The notes: generated by a model from the sequence alone, not told the origin. Shown: positions 7,126-17,056, numbered from the stretch's first letter. The stretch is 64,000 nucleotides of DNA from Pseudodesulfovibrio cashew (GCF_009762795.1 NZ_CP046400.1:2767501-2831500), one strand, 5' to 3'. Program-made: numbers and translations.

Positions 7126-9951
7126 ATGGCAAAGAAGAAAAATCTCAAATCCGTTGAAACCATCACGCACGAAGACGCTTCCAGAAAGCATATTCCCACT
7201 GCCGAATGCCAGTCCATCTTGCGTAAGGAGCACCAGGACCCCATCCGAGTGGCGTATGAACGGCGCAACCGCGATCTTGATCCCCAGCTTGTTTGGCGCG
7301 GCAAAGATGAACAGGACTGGTCCGACCTGGTGGTCAGTGCGCCGCCGTTGTTCATCCAAGAAAAAGTCCATCCGAAAGTACTCATAGACGAACTGACCGA
7401 GCGGACCAGGAAGCAGGGAGGGGCCAAGGTCCCCCAGCAGATGAGCCTCTTTGACGACTTCAATGGTCTTCCTGATGAAAACGCCAAGACGGAATTCTAC
7501 CAGCATGATTCCAACTGGTCGAACCGGATGATCCTTGGTGACAGCCTTCAGGTCATGGCTTCACTTGCAGAGAGAGAGGGCATGCGGGGAAAAGTGCAGT
7601 GTGTCTATTTTGATCCTCCCTATGGTATTAAATTTAATTCCAATTTTCAGTGGTCGACTTTCAACAGAGATGTGACAGACGGGAAAAAGGAACATATCAC
7701 GCGTGAGCCTGAGCAGGTTAAGGCTTTTAGAGATACATGGAGGGATGGAATTCATTCATACATGACATACATGCGTGATAGGCTAACTGTAGCAAGAGAC
7801 CTTCTTGCAGATTCTGGATCTCTTTTTGTGCAGATTGGCGATGAAAATGTTCATAGAGTTAGAACGCTTCTTGATGAAATCTTTGGTCAAGACAATTATG
7901 TCTCAACGATTGTATTTGTTAAAACATCAAGTTCAACAAGTGATTATCTCGGACCAACATTTGACTATATTTTATGGTACGCAAAGAACAGGCCATCAGT
8001 AAAATATAGAAAGATATTGCTAAAAAAAGAGCCCGGTAAAAAAGGTGGAACAGGATATAAAAGTGTACAACTAAAAAATCTAACTCGTCGTTCTTTAACA
8101 AAAGAAGAGTTGCTGGCTCCTGGTATACTGCCTGAAGGATCGAAGATATATTTTCGTGATAATCTAACCAGTCAGAGCATCGGCAGGGCAAAAGGGGAAG
8201 GCGCTTCATCTTGGTTTGGTGTTAAGTTTGAAGGAAAGACAATTACTCCATCAAATACGGTACGCTGGAAGACCAACGAACAAGGTTTTGATAGACTTCT
8301 TAAGGCATATCGGGTTGATGCGAGTTCTAATAATAAACTGGGTTATATTCGTTTTTTAGATGACTACCCTGCTTATGAGCTCACTGATGTTTGGCATGAT
8401 ACCTTAGGGCAGAATCAATTTGGAGGATCAAAAATATATGTGGTCCAAACAGCTCTATCTGCTGTAACAAGATGTATTCTAATGGCATCGGACCCTGGTG
8501 ATTTGATCCTTGATCCTACATGCGGTTCTGGGACAACTGCTTACGTAGCCGAACAGTGGGGAAGAAGGTGGGTTACGATAGACACGTCAAGAGTCTCTCT
8601 GGCTTTATCTAGAGCTAGAGTTATGGGGGCTCGGTATCCATACTATATACTTTCTGACAGCAAAGAGGGACAAATTAAAGAAGCCGAACTATCACGTACT
8701 GAACCTTCATTGAAATCAACGCATGGCTTCGTTCGGCAGGGGTTTGTCTATGAAAGGGTCCCTCATATTACGCTTAAATCAATAGCTCATAACTCTGAGA
8801 TTGATGTAGTCTGGGACAAATACAAAAACCGCCTTGAGCCAATATTGAATAATCTTAACGAGATCCTAAATACCGACTGGGAAGATTGGCAAATTCCCGT
8901 TTCTGCGAAAGAAGAATGGCCCCAAAAAGCAAAAGAGTTGCACGGTGATTGGTGGAAGCATCGAATCGCTCGACAGGAAGAAATTGACGCCTCAATTGCA
9001 GCCAAAGCTGATTTTGAATACCTCTACGACAACCCCTACGAGGACAACAAAAAGGCCCGTGTAGCCGGCCCTTTCACCGTCGAAAGCCTCTCTCCTCATC
9101 GCGTGTTGACAGTAGATGAAAACGACGAGCTTGTTGATGAACTTGCCAAGCCCGATCAGCAGGTAGAAACGCAGGACTTCGCGCAAATGGTCCTGGAGAA
9201 TCTCAAGACCGCAGGTGTCCAGCAGGCGCATAAGGAAGACAAGATCGTCTTTTCCACCATCAAGCCCTGGCCAGGGTACTATGTCTGCGCCGAAGGGGTG
9301 TACTACGAGGGCGAGGAAGACTCCGGCGTGGAGAAACGGGCAGCTATTTTCATCGGGCCCGAGTTCGGCACAGTCTCCCGTCCAGACCTCGTAGCGGCAG
9401 CACGGGAGGCTGGCGACGCAGGGTTTGACGCCTTGATAGCCTGTGCTTTCAACTATGACGCACATTCTTCGGAGTTCAATAGTCTGGGGCGGATACCTGT
9501 GCTCAAAGCGCGGATGAACGCCGACCTGCACATGGCGGACGACCTCAAGAACACCGGGAAGGGCAATCTCTTCGTCATCTTCGGCGAACCGGACATCGAC
9601 ATTTTAGAAGCCAAGAACAGTCAGGTACAGGTCAAGATCAACGGCGTGGACGTTTTCCACCCCAATACCGGCGAGGTCCGTAGCGATGGAGCCGAAGGCA
9701 TTGCCTGCTGGTTCATCGATACAGACTACAACGAGGAGAGCTTCTTTGTCCGCCACGCCTATTTCCTCGGTGCGAATGATCCCTACAAGGCCCTGAAGAC
9801 AACGCTCAAAGCGGAGATCAACAAGGAGTCCTGGGATACCCTCAATAGCGACATCTCCCGCCCATTCGACAAGCCTGAGTCGGGCCGCATAGCAGTCAAA
9901 GTCATCAACCATCTTGGCGATGAAGTCATGAAAGTCTACCGGGTGGGTTGA
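7126..9951 (+). CDS. type III Mod-like beta-class adenine DNA methyltransferase with long C-terminal extension
   Basis: Site-specific DNA methyltransferase (N6-adenine or N4-cytosine). The catalytic DPPY lies near residue 163 and the AdoMet-binding LDPTCGSGTT near 462, the IV-before-I order of the beta class. A recognition region should lie between them. The protein is 941 aa; residues after about 500 form an extension of some 400 aa that I cannot assign. Base composition is mosaic: bases about 7600-8990 are AT-rich, while both flanks are GC-richer (21 G/C in the 60 bases at 7981 against 41 in the 60 at 9361). It is sandwiched between the Res-like gene and a small membrane protein gene. It likely marks self DNA and supplies sequence specificity to the Res-like protein. 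Confidence 0.85.
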   Translation: MAKKKNLKSVETITHEDASRKHIPTAECQSILRKEHQDPIRVAYERRNRDLDPQLVWRGKDEQDWSDLVVSAPPLFIQEKVHPKVLIDELTERTRKQGGAKVPQQMSLFDDFNGLPDENAKTEFYQHDSNWSNRMILGDSLQVMASLAEREGMRGKVQCVYFDPPYGIKFNSNFQWSTFNRDVTDGKKEHITREPEQVKAFRDTWRDGIHSYMTYMRDRLTVARDLLADSGSLFVQIGDENVHRVRTLLDEIFGQDNYVSTIVFVKTSSSTSDYLGPTFDYILWYAKNRPSVKYRKILLKKEPGKKGGTGYKSVQLKNLTRRSLTKEELLAPGILPEGSKIYFRDNLTSQSIGRAKGEGASSWFGVKFEGKTITPSNTVRWKTNEQGFDRLLKAYRVDASSNNKLGYIRFLDDYPAYELTDVWHDTLGQNQFGGSKIYVVQTALSAVTRCILMASDPGDLILDPTCGSGTTAYVAEQWGRRWVTIDTSRVSLALSRARVMGARYPYYILSDSKEGQIKEAELSRTEPSLKSTHGFVRQGFVYERVPHITLKSIAHNSEIDVVWDKYKNRLEPILNNLNEILNTDWEDWQIPVSAKEEWPQKAKELHGDWWKHRIARQEEIDASIAAKADFEYLYDNPYEDNKKARVAGPFTVESLSPHRVLTVDENDELVDELAKPDQQVETQDFAQMVLENLKTAGVQQAHKEDKIVFSTIKPWPGYYVCAEGVYYEGEEDSGVEKRAAIFIGPEFGTVSRPDLVAAAREAGDAGFDALIACAFNYDAHSSEFNSLGRIPVLKARMNADLHMADDLKNTGKGNLFVIFGEPDIDILEAKNSQVQVKINGVDVFHPNTGEVRSDGAEGIACWFIDTDYNEESFFVRHAYFLGANDPYKALKTTLKAEINKESWDTLNSDISRPFDKPESGRIAVKVINHLGDEVMKVYRVG

Positions 9952-9952
9952 T

Positions 9953-10564
9953 GTGATTGAGAGCATATCTACAGCCTTCAATTCGCTAACTGCGGCAGAC
10001 ATTGCAAGCCTTCTTGTCTCTGTTGCACTTGTCGTCTTGACGGCTGTTTTGGCTCGATACACACGCACGCTAGCGATTGAGGCTAAAAAGGCCAGAGAAC
10101 TGCAAACAAGTCCAAATGTCATAGTGACTGCGGTTCACGACGAGAGCAGGCCGACAATTATTATGTTGGTCGTACAAAATATCGGCAATGGAATGGCATT
10201 GGATGTTTCATTCATGAGTTCTGTGCCGCTTCAAAAAGCGTATGGCATTTCAGAAGATACAAAGAGAGAACCACAGCCTATTGATCGAGGCCCCTTGGTT
10301 ACGGGGATTCCTGCGCTCGGCCCAGGCGAGAGCAGAAAGATGGACTGGGGACAACCTGGGGGACTTTTTAAGCTGGTTGGCAGTGAGGCTGTGACAATAG
10401 AGTGTAAGTATACTTCACAGGAAGGGCAAAATTATTCAGGCATGTTCAAGGTGGATATTGAATCGTTCATGATGACAAATGCAAATGAAAGCATGCCGTT
10501 GAGGACGGTCAAGGCGCTCGAAGATATTGCCGACAACACTAAAAAGGCTTTGAGTAAGTTATGA
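9953..10564 (+). CDS. membrane-anchored hypothetical protein, 203 aa
   Basis: Begins with GTG directly after the methyltransferase stop and ends in an ATGA overlap with the next gene, so it is translationally embedded in the operon. One membrane span near the N-terminus (IASLLVSVALVVLTAVLARY) precedes a basic helix and then a soluble, probably beta-rich domain (NVIVTAVHDESRPTIIMLVV and NIGNGMALDVSF). The region resembles small domains common in proteins of unknown function with an N-terminal anchor. The position suggests a membrane-associated accessory factor of the defence system. No enzymatic motif is visible. Confidence 0.6.
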   Translation: MIESISTAFNSLTAADIASLLVSVALVVLTAVLARYTRTLAIEAKKARELQTSPNVIVTAVHDESRPTIIMLVVQNIGNGMALDVSFMSSVPLQKAYGISEDTKREPQPIDRGPLVTGIPALGPGESRKMDWGQPGGLFKLVGSEAVTIECKYTSQEGQNYSGMFKVDIESFMMTNANESMPLRTVKALEDIADNTKKALSKL

Positions 10565-12627
10565 TATTCCGAATAGCCGACACATTCACCGATAGTCTTG
10601 GCAAGCTCACGGTCCAAGAGCAGAAAGCGGTCAAAACGTCTGCCTTTGATTTGCAAATGAATCCTGCAAATCCAGGGATTCGTTTCCATAAATTGGACAA
10701 GGCAAAAGACCCGAATTTTTGGTCCGCCAGTGTCAGTATGGACATCCGGATCATCGTCCACCGCACCGAAAACAGCCTTTTGCTTTGCTACGTGGATCAC
10801 CACGACAAAGCCTACCAATGGGCTGAACGAAGAAAGCTGGAAACTCATCCGAAGACTGGCGCGGCTCAGATTGTCGAAATCCGGGAGACAGTGAAAGAAA
10901 TCACCGTGCCCGTGTATGTCGATACCATCAAAAAGGCCCCCGCGAAACCAACATTGTTTGCTGACACGTCAGATGAGGAGTTGTTGAGCTATGGCGTCCC
11001 TGTTGACTGGCTTGAAGACGTAAAGCAAGCCACTGAGGACTCTCTGCTTGAGCTGGCTGACCATCTGCCCCGTGAAGCAGCAGAAGCTCTTCTTGATCTA
11101 GCTACAGGCACTCAGCCTGTGATGTACAAGATGGCCCTTGGCAGCGATCCTTTCGAGCATCCCGATGCTCAACGCCGATTCCGTTTGATGACGGATGTGG
11201 AAGAACTCGAACGAGCCTTGGATTATCCTTGGGAGAAGTGGACCGTTTTTCTTCATCCAGCACAGAAGAAACTCGTGGATCGAGACTATTCCGGCCCTGC
11301 CAGGGTGTCAGGCTCTGCCGGAACAGGAAAGACCATCGTTGCCCTTCATCGAGCAGCACACTTGGCTCGCAGCAATGAAAATGCTCGCGTATTACTGACC
11401 ACCTTTTCCGATCCCTTGGCATATTCTCTTCAAAATAAACTGGCCCGCCTCCTAGGCAAGGAGCCCAGGCTTGGAGAACGGCTAGAAGTGCAATCCATGA
11501 ACTCCGTGGGTGTGCGTCTTTATAAGGCAAATCTGGGAGCATTGAAGGTCGCGCCCAAGGAAGCTGTTAACGAACTACTGGAACAAGCGTCTGCTCAGGT
11601 CGAAGATCACAAATTCAGCTCTTACTTCTTGCGAACCGAGTGGGAAGAGGTTGTGGATGCCTGGCAGCTCGACACTTGGGACAAGTATCGTGACGTTGTT
11701 CGCCTTGGTCGGAAGACAAGACTTCCCGAGAAGCAGCGAAAAGTTCTTTGGGAAATATTTGAAATCGTTCGCTCTGGTTTGGAAAGTAAGGGAATGAAAA
11801 CCCTTTCGCAGATGTTTAGCGAACTTGCCGTTCATTTAGAAGGAAGCGCGAACCCGCCATTTGATTACGCCATTGTGGACGAGGCTCAGGACATAAGCAT
11901 TGCTCAGCTTAAATTTTTAGCGGCTCTTTCATCCAGACCTGATAGCTTGTTTTTTTCTGGCGATCTTGGACAAAGGATCTTTCAGCAGCCATTTTCCTGG
12001 AAATCGTTAGGAGTTGATATTCGAGGACGGTCAAACACGCTTCGGATCAACTACAGAACATCCCACCAGATTAGACAACAGGCTGACAGGTTGCTTGCCC
12101 CGGAATTAGCAGACGTTGACGGTGTCATAGAAGATCGTCGTGCAACACAATCTGTCTTCAATGGCCCAAAACCAATCATTCAAGTCACTGATAGCCAGGA
12201 AGAAGAGCAGCAAATCGTCGCAGAATGGCTGAAAGACTTGTTGGGGGATGGATACACTCCTGCTGAAATCGGAGTGTTTGTCCGCTCTGACAATGAAATC
12301 CCAAGAGCACAACAGGCCGTCCAAAATTCAGGGTCTCCCTTCGTTGTCTTGGATGAAAAACTTCTTCCAGCGACGGAACAAGTTTCCATCTGTTCTATGC
12401 ATCTAGCTAAGGGGCTTGAATTCCGAGCTGTAGCGGTTATGGCATGTGATGATGAAATTATTCCTTTACAAGATCGTATTGATACCGTGGTCGATGATTC
12501 TGACCTGGAAGAGGTCTACAATACCGAACGACATCTACTCTATGTTGCCTGCACACGCGCAAGAGATCATTTGTTCGTGACCAGCGTTGATCCTGAGTCA
12601 GAGTTCATTGACGACTTGAAGATGTAA
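10561..12627 (+). CDS. RelE/ParE-fold domain fused to UvrD-like superfamily 1 helicase
   Basis: The first 95 or so residues match the RelE/ParE toxin fold (FWSASVSMDIRIIVHR, then DHHDKAYQWAERRK). After a linker comes a UvrD/Rep-type helicase: Walker A SGSAGTGKT near residue 252, DEAQD near 439, motif IV INYRTSHQIR, motif V MHLAKGLEF and motif VI YVACTRARDH. This fusion occurs as a recognisable family in bacteria; whether the RelE-like part is an active nuclease is unknown. The start overlaps the preceding stop by four bases. It probably acts as a DNA translocase in the defence locus. Confidence 0.8.
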   Translation: MIFRIADTFTDSLGKLTVQEQKAVKTSAFDLQMNPANPGIRFHKLDKAKDPNFWSASVSMDIRIIVHRTENSLLLCYVDHHDKAYQWAERRKLETHPKTGAAQIVEIRETVKEITVPVYVDTIKKAPAKPTLFADTSDEELLSYGVPVDWLEDVKQATEDSLLELADHLPREAAEALLDLATGTQPVMYKMALGSDPFEHPDAQRRFRLMTDVEELERALDYPWEKWTVFLHPAQKKLVDRDYSGPARVSGSAGTGKTIVALHRAAHLARSNENARVLLTTFSDPLAYSLQNKLARLLGKEPRLGERLEVQSMNSVGVRLYKANLGALKVAPKEAVNELLEQASAQVEDHKFSSYFLRTEWEEVVDAWQLDTWDKYRDVVRLGRKTRLPEKQRKVLWEIFEIVRSGLESKGMKTLSQMFSELAVHLEGSANPPFDYAIVDEAQDISIAQLKFLAALSSRPDSLFFSGDLGQRIFQQPFSWKSLGVDIRGRSNTLRINYRTSHQIRQQADRLLAPELADVDGVIEDRRATQSVFNGPKPIIQVTDSQEEEQQIVAEWLKDLLGDGYTPAEIGVFVRSDNEIPRAQQAVQNSGSPFVVLDEKLLPATEQVSICSMHLAKGLEFRAVAVMACDDEIIPLQDRIDTVVDDSDLEEVYNTERHLLYVACTRARDHLFVTSVDPESEFIDDLKM

Positions 12628-12648
12628 TCCACAATATCCGAGGTTGCT

Positions 12649-15600
12649 ATGGTGCCGCCGATTGAACCGAATACTCGCGTAAGGCTAGTTAATGATCCAG
12701 AACGGACAGGGATCACAACTACTAGGTTCAAAGAAACGAGTCGGGGCCTTAAATACCAAATCCGATTCGACGACAACGGGCAGCACGGTTATCAACCAGA
12801 GTACGAGCTGGAAGTAATTAAGGACGACAATGAAGATTGGGATGACCTCCTAAAACGTAAACGTTTTGGGAAGCTGTCTGCAATGCGACGCCACCTTACA
12901 CATATCCATCTGAATGGGCGTCTAGCTAATGTCGTCTACAGTATGGAAACAACAAACACCAAGTATTACCCCCACCAGTACAAACCCCTCTTATCCTTTT
13001 TGGAATCGCCATCAGGCGGCCTACTGATTGCAGATGAAGTTGGCCTTGGTAAAACCATTGAAGCCGGTCTTATTTGGACAGAATTACGCGCCAGAAGGGA
13101 TGCTCGGCGCTTGCTTGTCATTTGCCCGGCGATGCTCTGTGATAAGTGGCGCGACGAACTTCAATTTCGTTTTGGAGTCGAAACAACCAAAATGGGGGCT
13201 CAAGAGTTACTCACTGAACTCAGGCGCGACAAGGGAGTAGTACCTGACGGGAAAGGGATAGTGTGTAGTCTGGAAGGGATTCGCCCTCCGTCGGCAACTA
13301 AACGCAAAGAAAATCCTAATTCAACTAAAGCAAAGTTGGTTGATCTACTTGAAAGCAAAGCCGACGAAGATTCTCTTATTGACCTGTGTATCATTGATGA
13401 AGCGCATTATTTAAGGAATCCTGAATCACGCAGCAATAAGCTCGGTGAGCTAATTAGAAACGTATCGGGTAGCATTGTTCTGTTGTCAGCAACGCCAGTG
13501 AATCTGCATAGCGATGACCTTTTCCACCTTCTTGAGATTGTGGACCCTGACTATTTTCAAGACAAAAGGGATTTTCCAGAAGTCTTAGAAGCAAACGCAC
13601 CTCTTATCAAAGCAAGAGATTTGATTCGAAATTCGAACTCTTCCCTGCAAATGGTTCAGAGTTTATTAGATACAGCTGCGAAACATCGTTTGCTTGTGGA
13701 CAATAGACAACTCGCAACTCTCAGGAGTGAACTCAGGGACAATGATTCTGAACTTAGCATGAAGGATAGGGTCCTAATTGCAGGCCGTATTGAACGAGTT
13801 AATATGTTGGGCCATGTTGTAAATCGAACTCGTAAGCGAGAGATGCCCATTGAGCGGGTAATCAGAAAGCCAAATATATATCACGTCGCTATGGCTGACC
13901 ATGAAGAGGAGTTGTATTGGTTGGTCACATCAGAAATAAGAAAATATGCTGCCATGAAGGATATTTCTGACGGATTTCTTTTGGCTAGTCCCCAGCGGCA
14001 AGTTTCAAGTTGTATGTATGCAGCCATTAAAGGGTGGATCGACAAAGAAACATCTGTAGACGAACTGCTTTATGGTGATTTGGGGGGAGAGGCAGAGAAT
14101 GAAAGGGAGAGTGAAACGAATGAAATTGGCCCCCTAGTGCGGCACATGATTGAAACCGTTTTGCCTGAAGTTAATTTGCAGGATTATTGGGACGTAGATA
14201 GTAAGTTTGAAGAGTTAATTAAGCATCTGACTAATCACTTTAATACGAATCCGAATGAGAAGATTATCATTTTTTCTTACTTCAAGGGGACTATCAACTA
14301 TCTGTCAAAAAGACTTCAAGAGGCTGGTTTTGGGAACATGGTTCTTTATGGTGGAGTCGCTGACGATAAACAAGAATACATAGCAAAATTCCGTAATTCA
14401 GATACTGCAAAAGTCCTTATCGCCTCCGAGGTTGCCAGTGAGGGCGTTGACCTTCAGTTCTGTACAATGCTCATCAATTACGACCTCCCTTGGAATCCAA
14501 TGAAGGTCGAACAACGGATAGGTAGGTTGGACAGAATAGGTCAGGAATCAGAATCAATTTCTATCCTGAATTTATGTCATGAAGGGACCATCGACCATCG
14601 AATTGTTGAACGTCTCCACAAAAGGCTTGGTGTTTTCACAACCTCCATCGGTGAGTTGGAGCCGATATTGGGGCCGGTGATTTACCAGCTTACTAGCGAT
14701 CTCGTTCGTCATGACCTGACCCCTCAAGAGATTGATGCACGTCTTGAGCAAACAGAACAGGCAATAGAACAAGAGAAAAGGAATAATGAAGAGCTAGAAA
14801 AGGAAGCACCAAATCTCCTAGCGCATGGTGACTATATTTTGCAAAAAGTAAAGGCTGCCAGAGATTTTCGCCAAAGAATTAGCCACGACGATCTGATTGC
14901 TTACGTTAAATACTTTTTGGACAATTACGCACAAGGTCACACCTTTAGACAAATCGATCAATCGAAGTCGACCTATGAGATACAGCTCCCAACTGATGTT
15001 GCTGCAGACTATAACGCATACGTTGCTGACAAAAAGAGCTCCGGGGCCACACGTTTACAATCTGGGCAACCCGTAAAATGCCAGTTCGCCAATAAGGTCC
15101 ATCAGTTGACTCGCAACTTAGAGCAAATCAGTCAGTTTCATCCACTTATTCGATACATCTCCTCTAAACTAGATCATGAAAAAGGAATTTTTCATCCACT
15201 AGTATCAGCCCAAATCCCATCCCTAGAGGCTTCTGGAGTGCCACAAGGGTTATATGCATTTGCTTTGTCGAGGTGGACATTTAAAGGCCTTCGAACTGAG
15301 GAGGAAATTAGAGCAAGGGTAAGAAGTCTGCAGTCAGATGAACTATTCCCAGCAGACAGTTCGCTTGAATTGATGAACTCTCTTAGAGCCGTTGGCTGCA
15401 ATTGGACTTCGGCCTCAAATCAAAGTCTGCCTCAGAATATTGAAGACGCCATTTGGGAATGTATTGATGCTTTGGAAGGGGACTACGAGGAATTATCTTC
15501 TGTTAAAATTGACGAAAATTTCGACCGGGTCTCGTTTCAGATTCAGTCCATCGAAAACAATCGTGCAAGGCGTACGAAATCGCTTACTGCTACCATTGAA

Positions 15601-15756
15601 AAATTAGGTCCTGACAGCAAACAGACGCCGGCATTTAGACGACAATTGGAAAATCATCATAGCCGATGCGACGTTCAAGTAGAGACATATGAAAAGAAAA
15701 AGAATCTTGTGCGTTCACAGGATGCAATTTGTTGTGGGATAGTTAAGGTTTCGTGA
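12649..15756 (+). CDS. SNF2/RapA-like helicase, 1035 aa
   Basis: A small N-terminal SH3-like or beta segment (NTRVRLVNDPERTG) precedes a SNF2-family ATPase. Motif I is ADEVGLGKTIEAG (about residue 128), motif II IIDEAHYLRN (about 250), motif III LLSATPVNLH, and motifs V-VI ASEGVDLQF and EQRIGRLDRIGQ (about 620). This is the RapA/HepA branch. The last 350 residues, with a charged coiled-coil region, are unassigned. SNF2 proteins of this branch occur in several defence systems (for example the DrmD subunit of DISARM), but no other DISARM gene is present here. ATG at 12649 follows GAGG. The gene is AT-richer than the upstream Res gene. Confidence 0.8.
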   Translation: MVPPIEPNTRVRLVNDPERTGITTTRFKETSRGLKYQIRFDDNGQHGYQPEYELEVIKDDNEDWDDLLKRKRFGKLSAMRRHLTHIHLNGRLANVVYSMETTNTKYYPHQYKPLLSFLESPSGGLLIADEVGLGKTIEAGLIWTELRARRDARRLLVICPAMLCDKWRDELQFRFGVETTKMGAQELLTELRRDKGVVPDGKGIVCSLEGIRPPSATKRKENPNSTKAKLVDLLESKADEDSLIDLCIIDEAHYLRNPESRSNKLGELIRNVSGSIVLLSATPVNLHSDDLFHLLEIVDPDYFQDKRDFPEVLEANAPLIKARDLIRNSNSSLQMVQSLLDTAAKHRLLVDNRQLATLRSELRDNDSELSMKDRVLIAGRIERVNMLGHVVNRTRKREMPIERVIRKPNIYHVAMADHEEELYWLVTSEIRKYAAMKDISDGFLLASPQRQVSSCMYAAIKGWIDKETSVDELLYGDLGGEAENERESETNEIGPLVRHMIETVLPEVNLQDYWDVDSKFEELIKHLTNHFNTNPNEKIIIFSYFKGTINYLSKRLQEAGFGNMVLYGGVADDKQEYIAKFRNSDTAKVLIASEVASEGVDLQFCTMLINYDLPWNPMKVEQRIGRLDRIGQESESISILNLCHEGTIDHRIVERLHKRLGVFTTSIGELEPILGPVIYQLTSDLVRHDLTPQEIDARLEQTEQAIEQEKRNNEELEKEAPNLLAHGDYILQKVKAARDFRQRISHDDLIAYVKYFLDNYAQGHTFRQIDQSKSTYEIQLPTDVAADYNAYVADKKSSGATRLQSGQPVKCQFANKVHQLTRNLEQISQFHPLIRYISSKLDHEKGIFHPLVSAQIPSLEASGVPQGLYAFALSRWTFKGLRTEEEIRARVRSLQSDELFPADSSLELMNSLRAVGCNWTSASNQSLPQNIEDAIWECIDALEGDYEELSSVKIDENFDRVSFQIQSIENNRARRTKSLTATIEKLGPDSKQTPAFRRQLENHHSRCDVQVETYEKKKNLVRSQDAICCGIVKVS

Positions 15757-15763
15757 GGGACAC

Positions 15764-17056
15764 ATGCCGATCAATCTGCAAGCAACTCAATACCAGGGTG
15801 TAAATCAGGATTCTTTTCCAAGGCGGCGGATTGTTATCGGGTTAGATTTTGGAACCGCGTATACTAAGTGTGTGGTGCACATAACAGGTGAGAGGCGGCA
15901 GGCTATCCAGTTCAACGAATCAAAAGAGGGGATTAGTAGGTATCTTGTAAGAGGGCTTGTCTCAATCGATGAAAAACGCCATTTTCATTTGGGGGGAAAA
16001 TATGCGCGTTCATTTGATGATTTAAAGTCTGCTCTTCTGAACAAGTCGATGCAAGGCCAAAAGCTTGCCTGTGCTATGGGGTTGATGAGCGCGTTCTTGG
16101 CTTTGGTGTTACGGCATGTGCGAGAGTGGGTTTTGACGAAGCAAAGTGACGTTTTATCGGGGCATTATATTGAGTGGGATTTGAATATTGGGATGCCAAC
16201 TGACAGCTACACCGATAGAATTCTAATGGATCGGATAAAGGTCGCTGCGGCTGCAGCCTGGGACAACAGTTTCGCTTCAGAAGTGACTATACGATCTGTT
16301 AGCGATTCACTAGAAAAGGCCCAAATAAAGCTAAGAAAGAAAAGTCTTCCCGATTACATTTCTATAGTTCCTGAATTTGTCGCTCAAATAACTTCATATG
16401 TGAAGTCTTCATCAAGACAGAATGACTTGCATGCTGTTTTGGATATTGGAGCAGGTACTGTGGATTTTGCCGTTTTTAACGTACATGAAGATGACGGAGA
16501 TGATAAGTATCCTATCTATTCGAAGTCTGTGAAACCATACGGCACTTTTGTTTTGATGAGAGAATGTTTGGGTGCTGGAGAAATCGAACAGCGGTTGATG
16601 TTTGAGATAGAAAATGAGTTTGATTATTCGCAGTACTATCGTCCGATGAGTTTACACAACAAGGCAATGTCTCAGATTAAAAGTGGGTTCAATAGAGCTA
16701 TGACTTGTTATCCCCAAAGCCCTCGCTGGAGATCTGGACTTCCTCTTTTCCTCTGCGGCGGGGGGAAAAACTTAGATTTTTATAAAGAGTTAGTTACTTG
16801 TGTAGTTGATTGCAGAGAATTCATCCCAGGCATGTCAAACAAGGCCATAACGAGAAGTGCGTTTCCAACTCTTGATGGTCTTAATGCTCCAACTCTTTCT
16901 TCTAAAGACCACGACAGACTATCCGTCGCTTACGGGCTGTCGAGGGATATTGATGATTTTGGCTTATTAATAAAGGGAGACAATTGGGGGGAGGTGCAAT
17001 CTTACTCTCGAACGTCATCTCTTAGTGACCGCTTTGTTGATAAGGATCAGGTGTAA
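15764..17056 (+). CDS. Hsp70/actin-fold ATPase-like protein, 430 aa
   Basis: Contains the three nucleotide-binding signatures of the actin/Hsp70/sugar-kinase fold. These are phosphate-1 GLDFGTAYTK (residues 26-35), phosphate-2 VLDIGAGTVDF (about 225-235) and an adenosine motif LFLCGGG (about 328). At 430 residues it lacks the Hsp70 peptide-binding domain, so it is closer in size to ParM/MreB or the ATPase-only Hsp70-like proteins. It starts seven bases after the helicase stop, in the same transcript. It may polymerise or act as an ATP-dependent switch that licenses the downstream nucleases; this is inference from context. Confidence 0.7.
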   Translation: MPINLQATQYQGVNQDSFPRRRIVIGLDFGTAYTKCVVHITGERRQAIQFNESKEGISRYLVRGLVSIDEKRHFHLGGKYARSFDDLKSALLNKSMQGQKLACAMGLMSAFLALVLRHVREWVLTKQSDVLSGHYIEWDLNIGMPTDSYTDRILMDRIKVAAAAAWDNSFASEVTIRSVSDSLEKAQIKLRKKSLPDYISIVPEFVAQITSYVKSSSRQNDLHAVLDIGAGTVDFAVFNVHEDDGDDKYPIYSKSVKPYGTFVLMRECLGAGEIEQRLMFEIENEFDYSQYYRPMSLHNKAMSQIKSGFNRAMTCYPQSPRWRSGLPLFLCGGGKNLDFYKELVTCVVDCREFIPGMSNKAITRSAFPTLDGLNAPTLSSKDHDRLSVAYGLSRDIDDFGLLIKGDNWGEVQSYSRTSSLSDRFVDKDQV

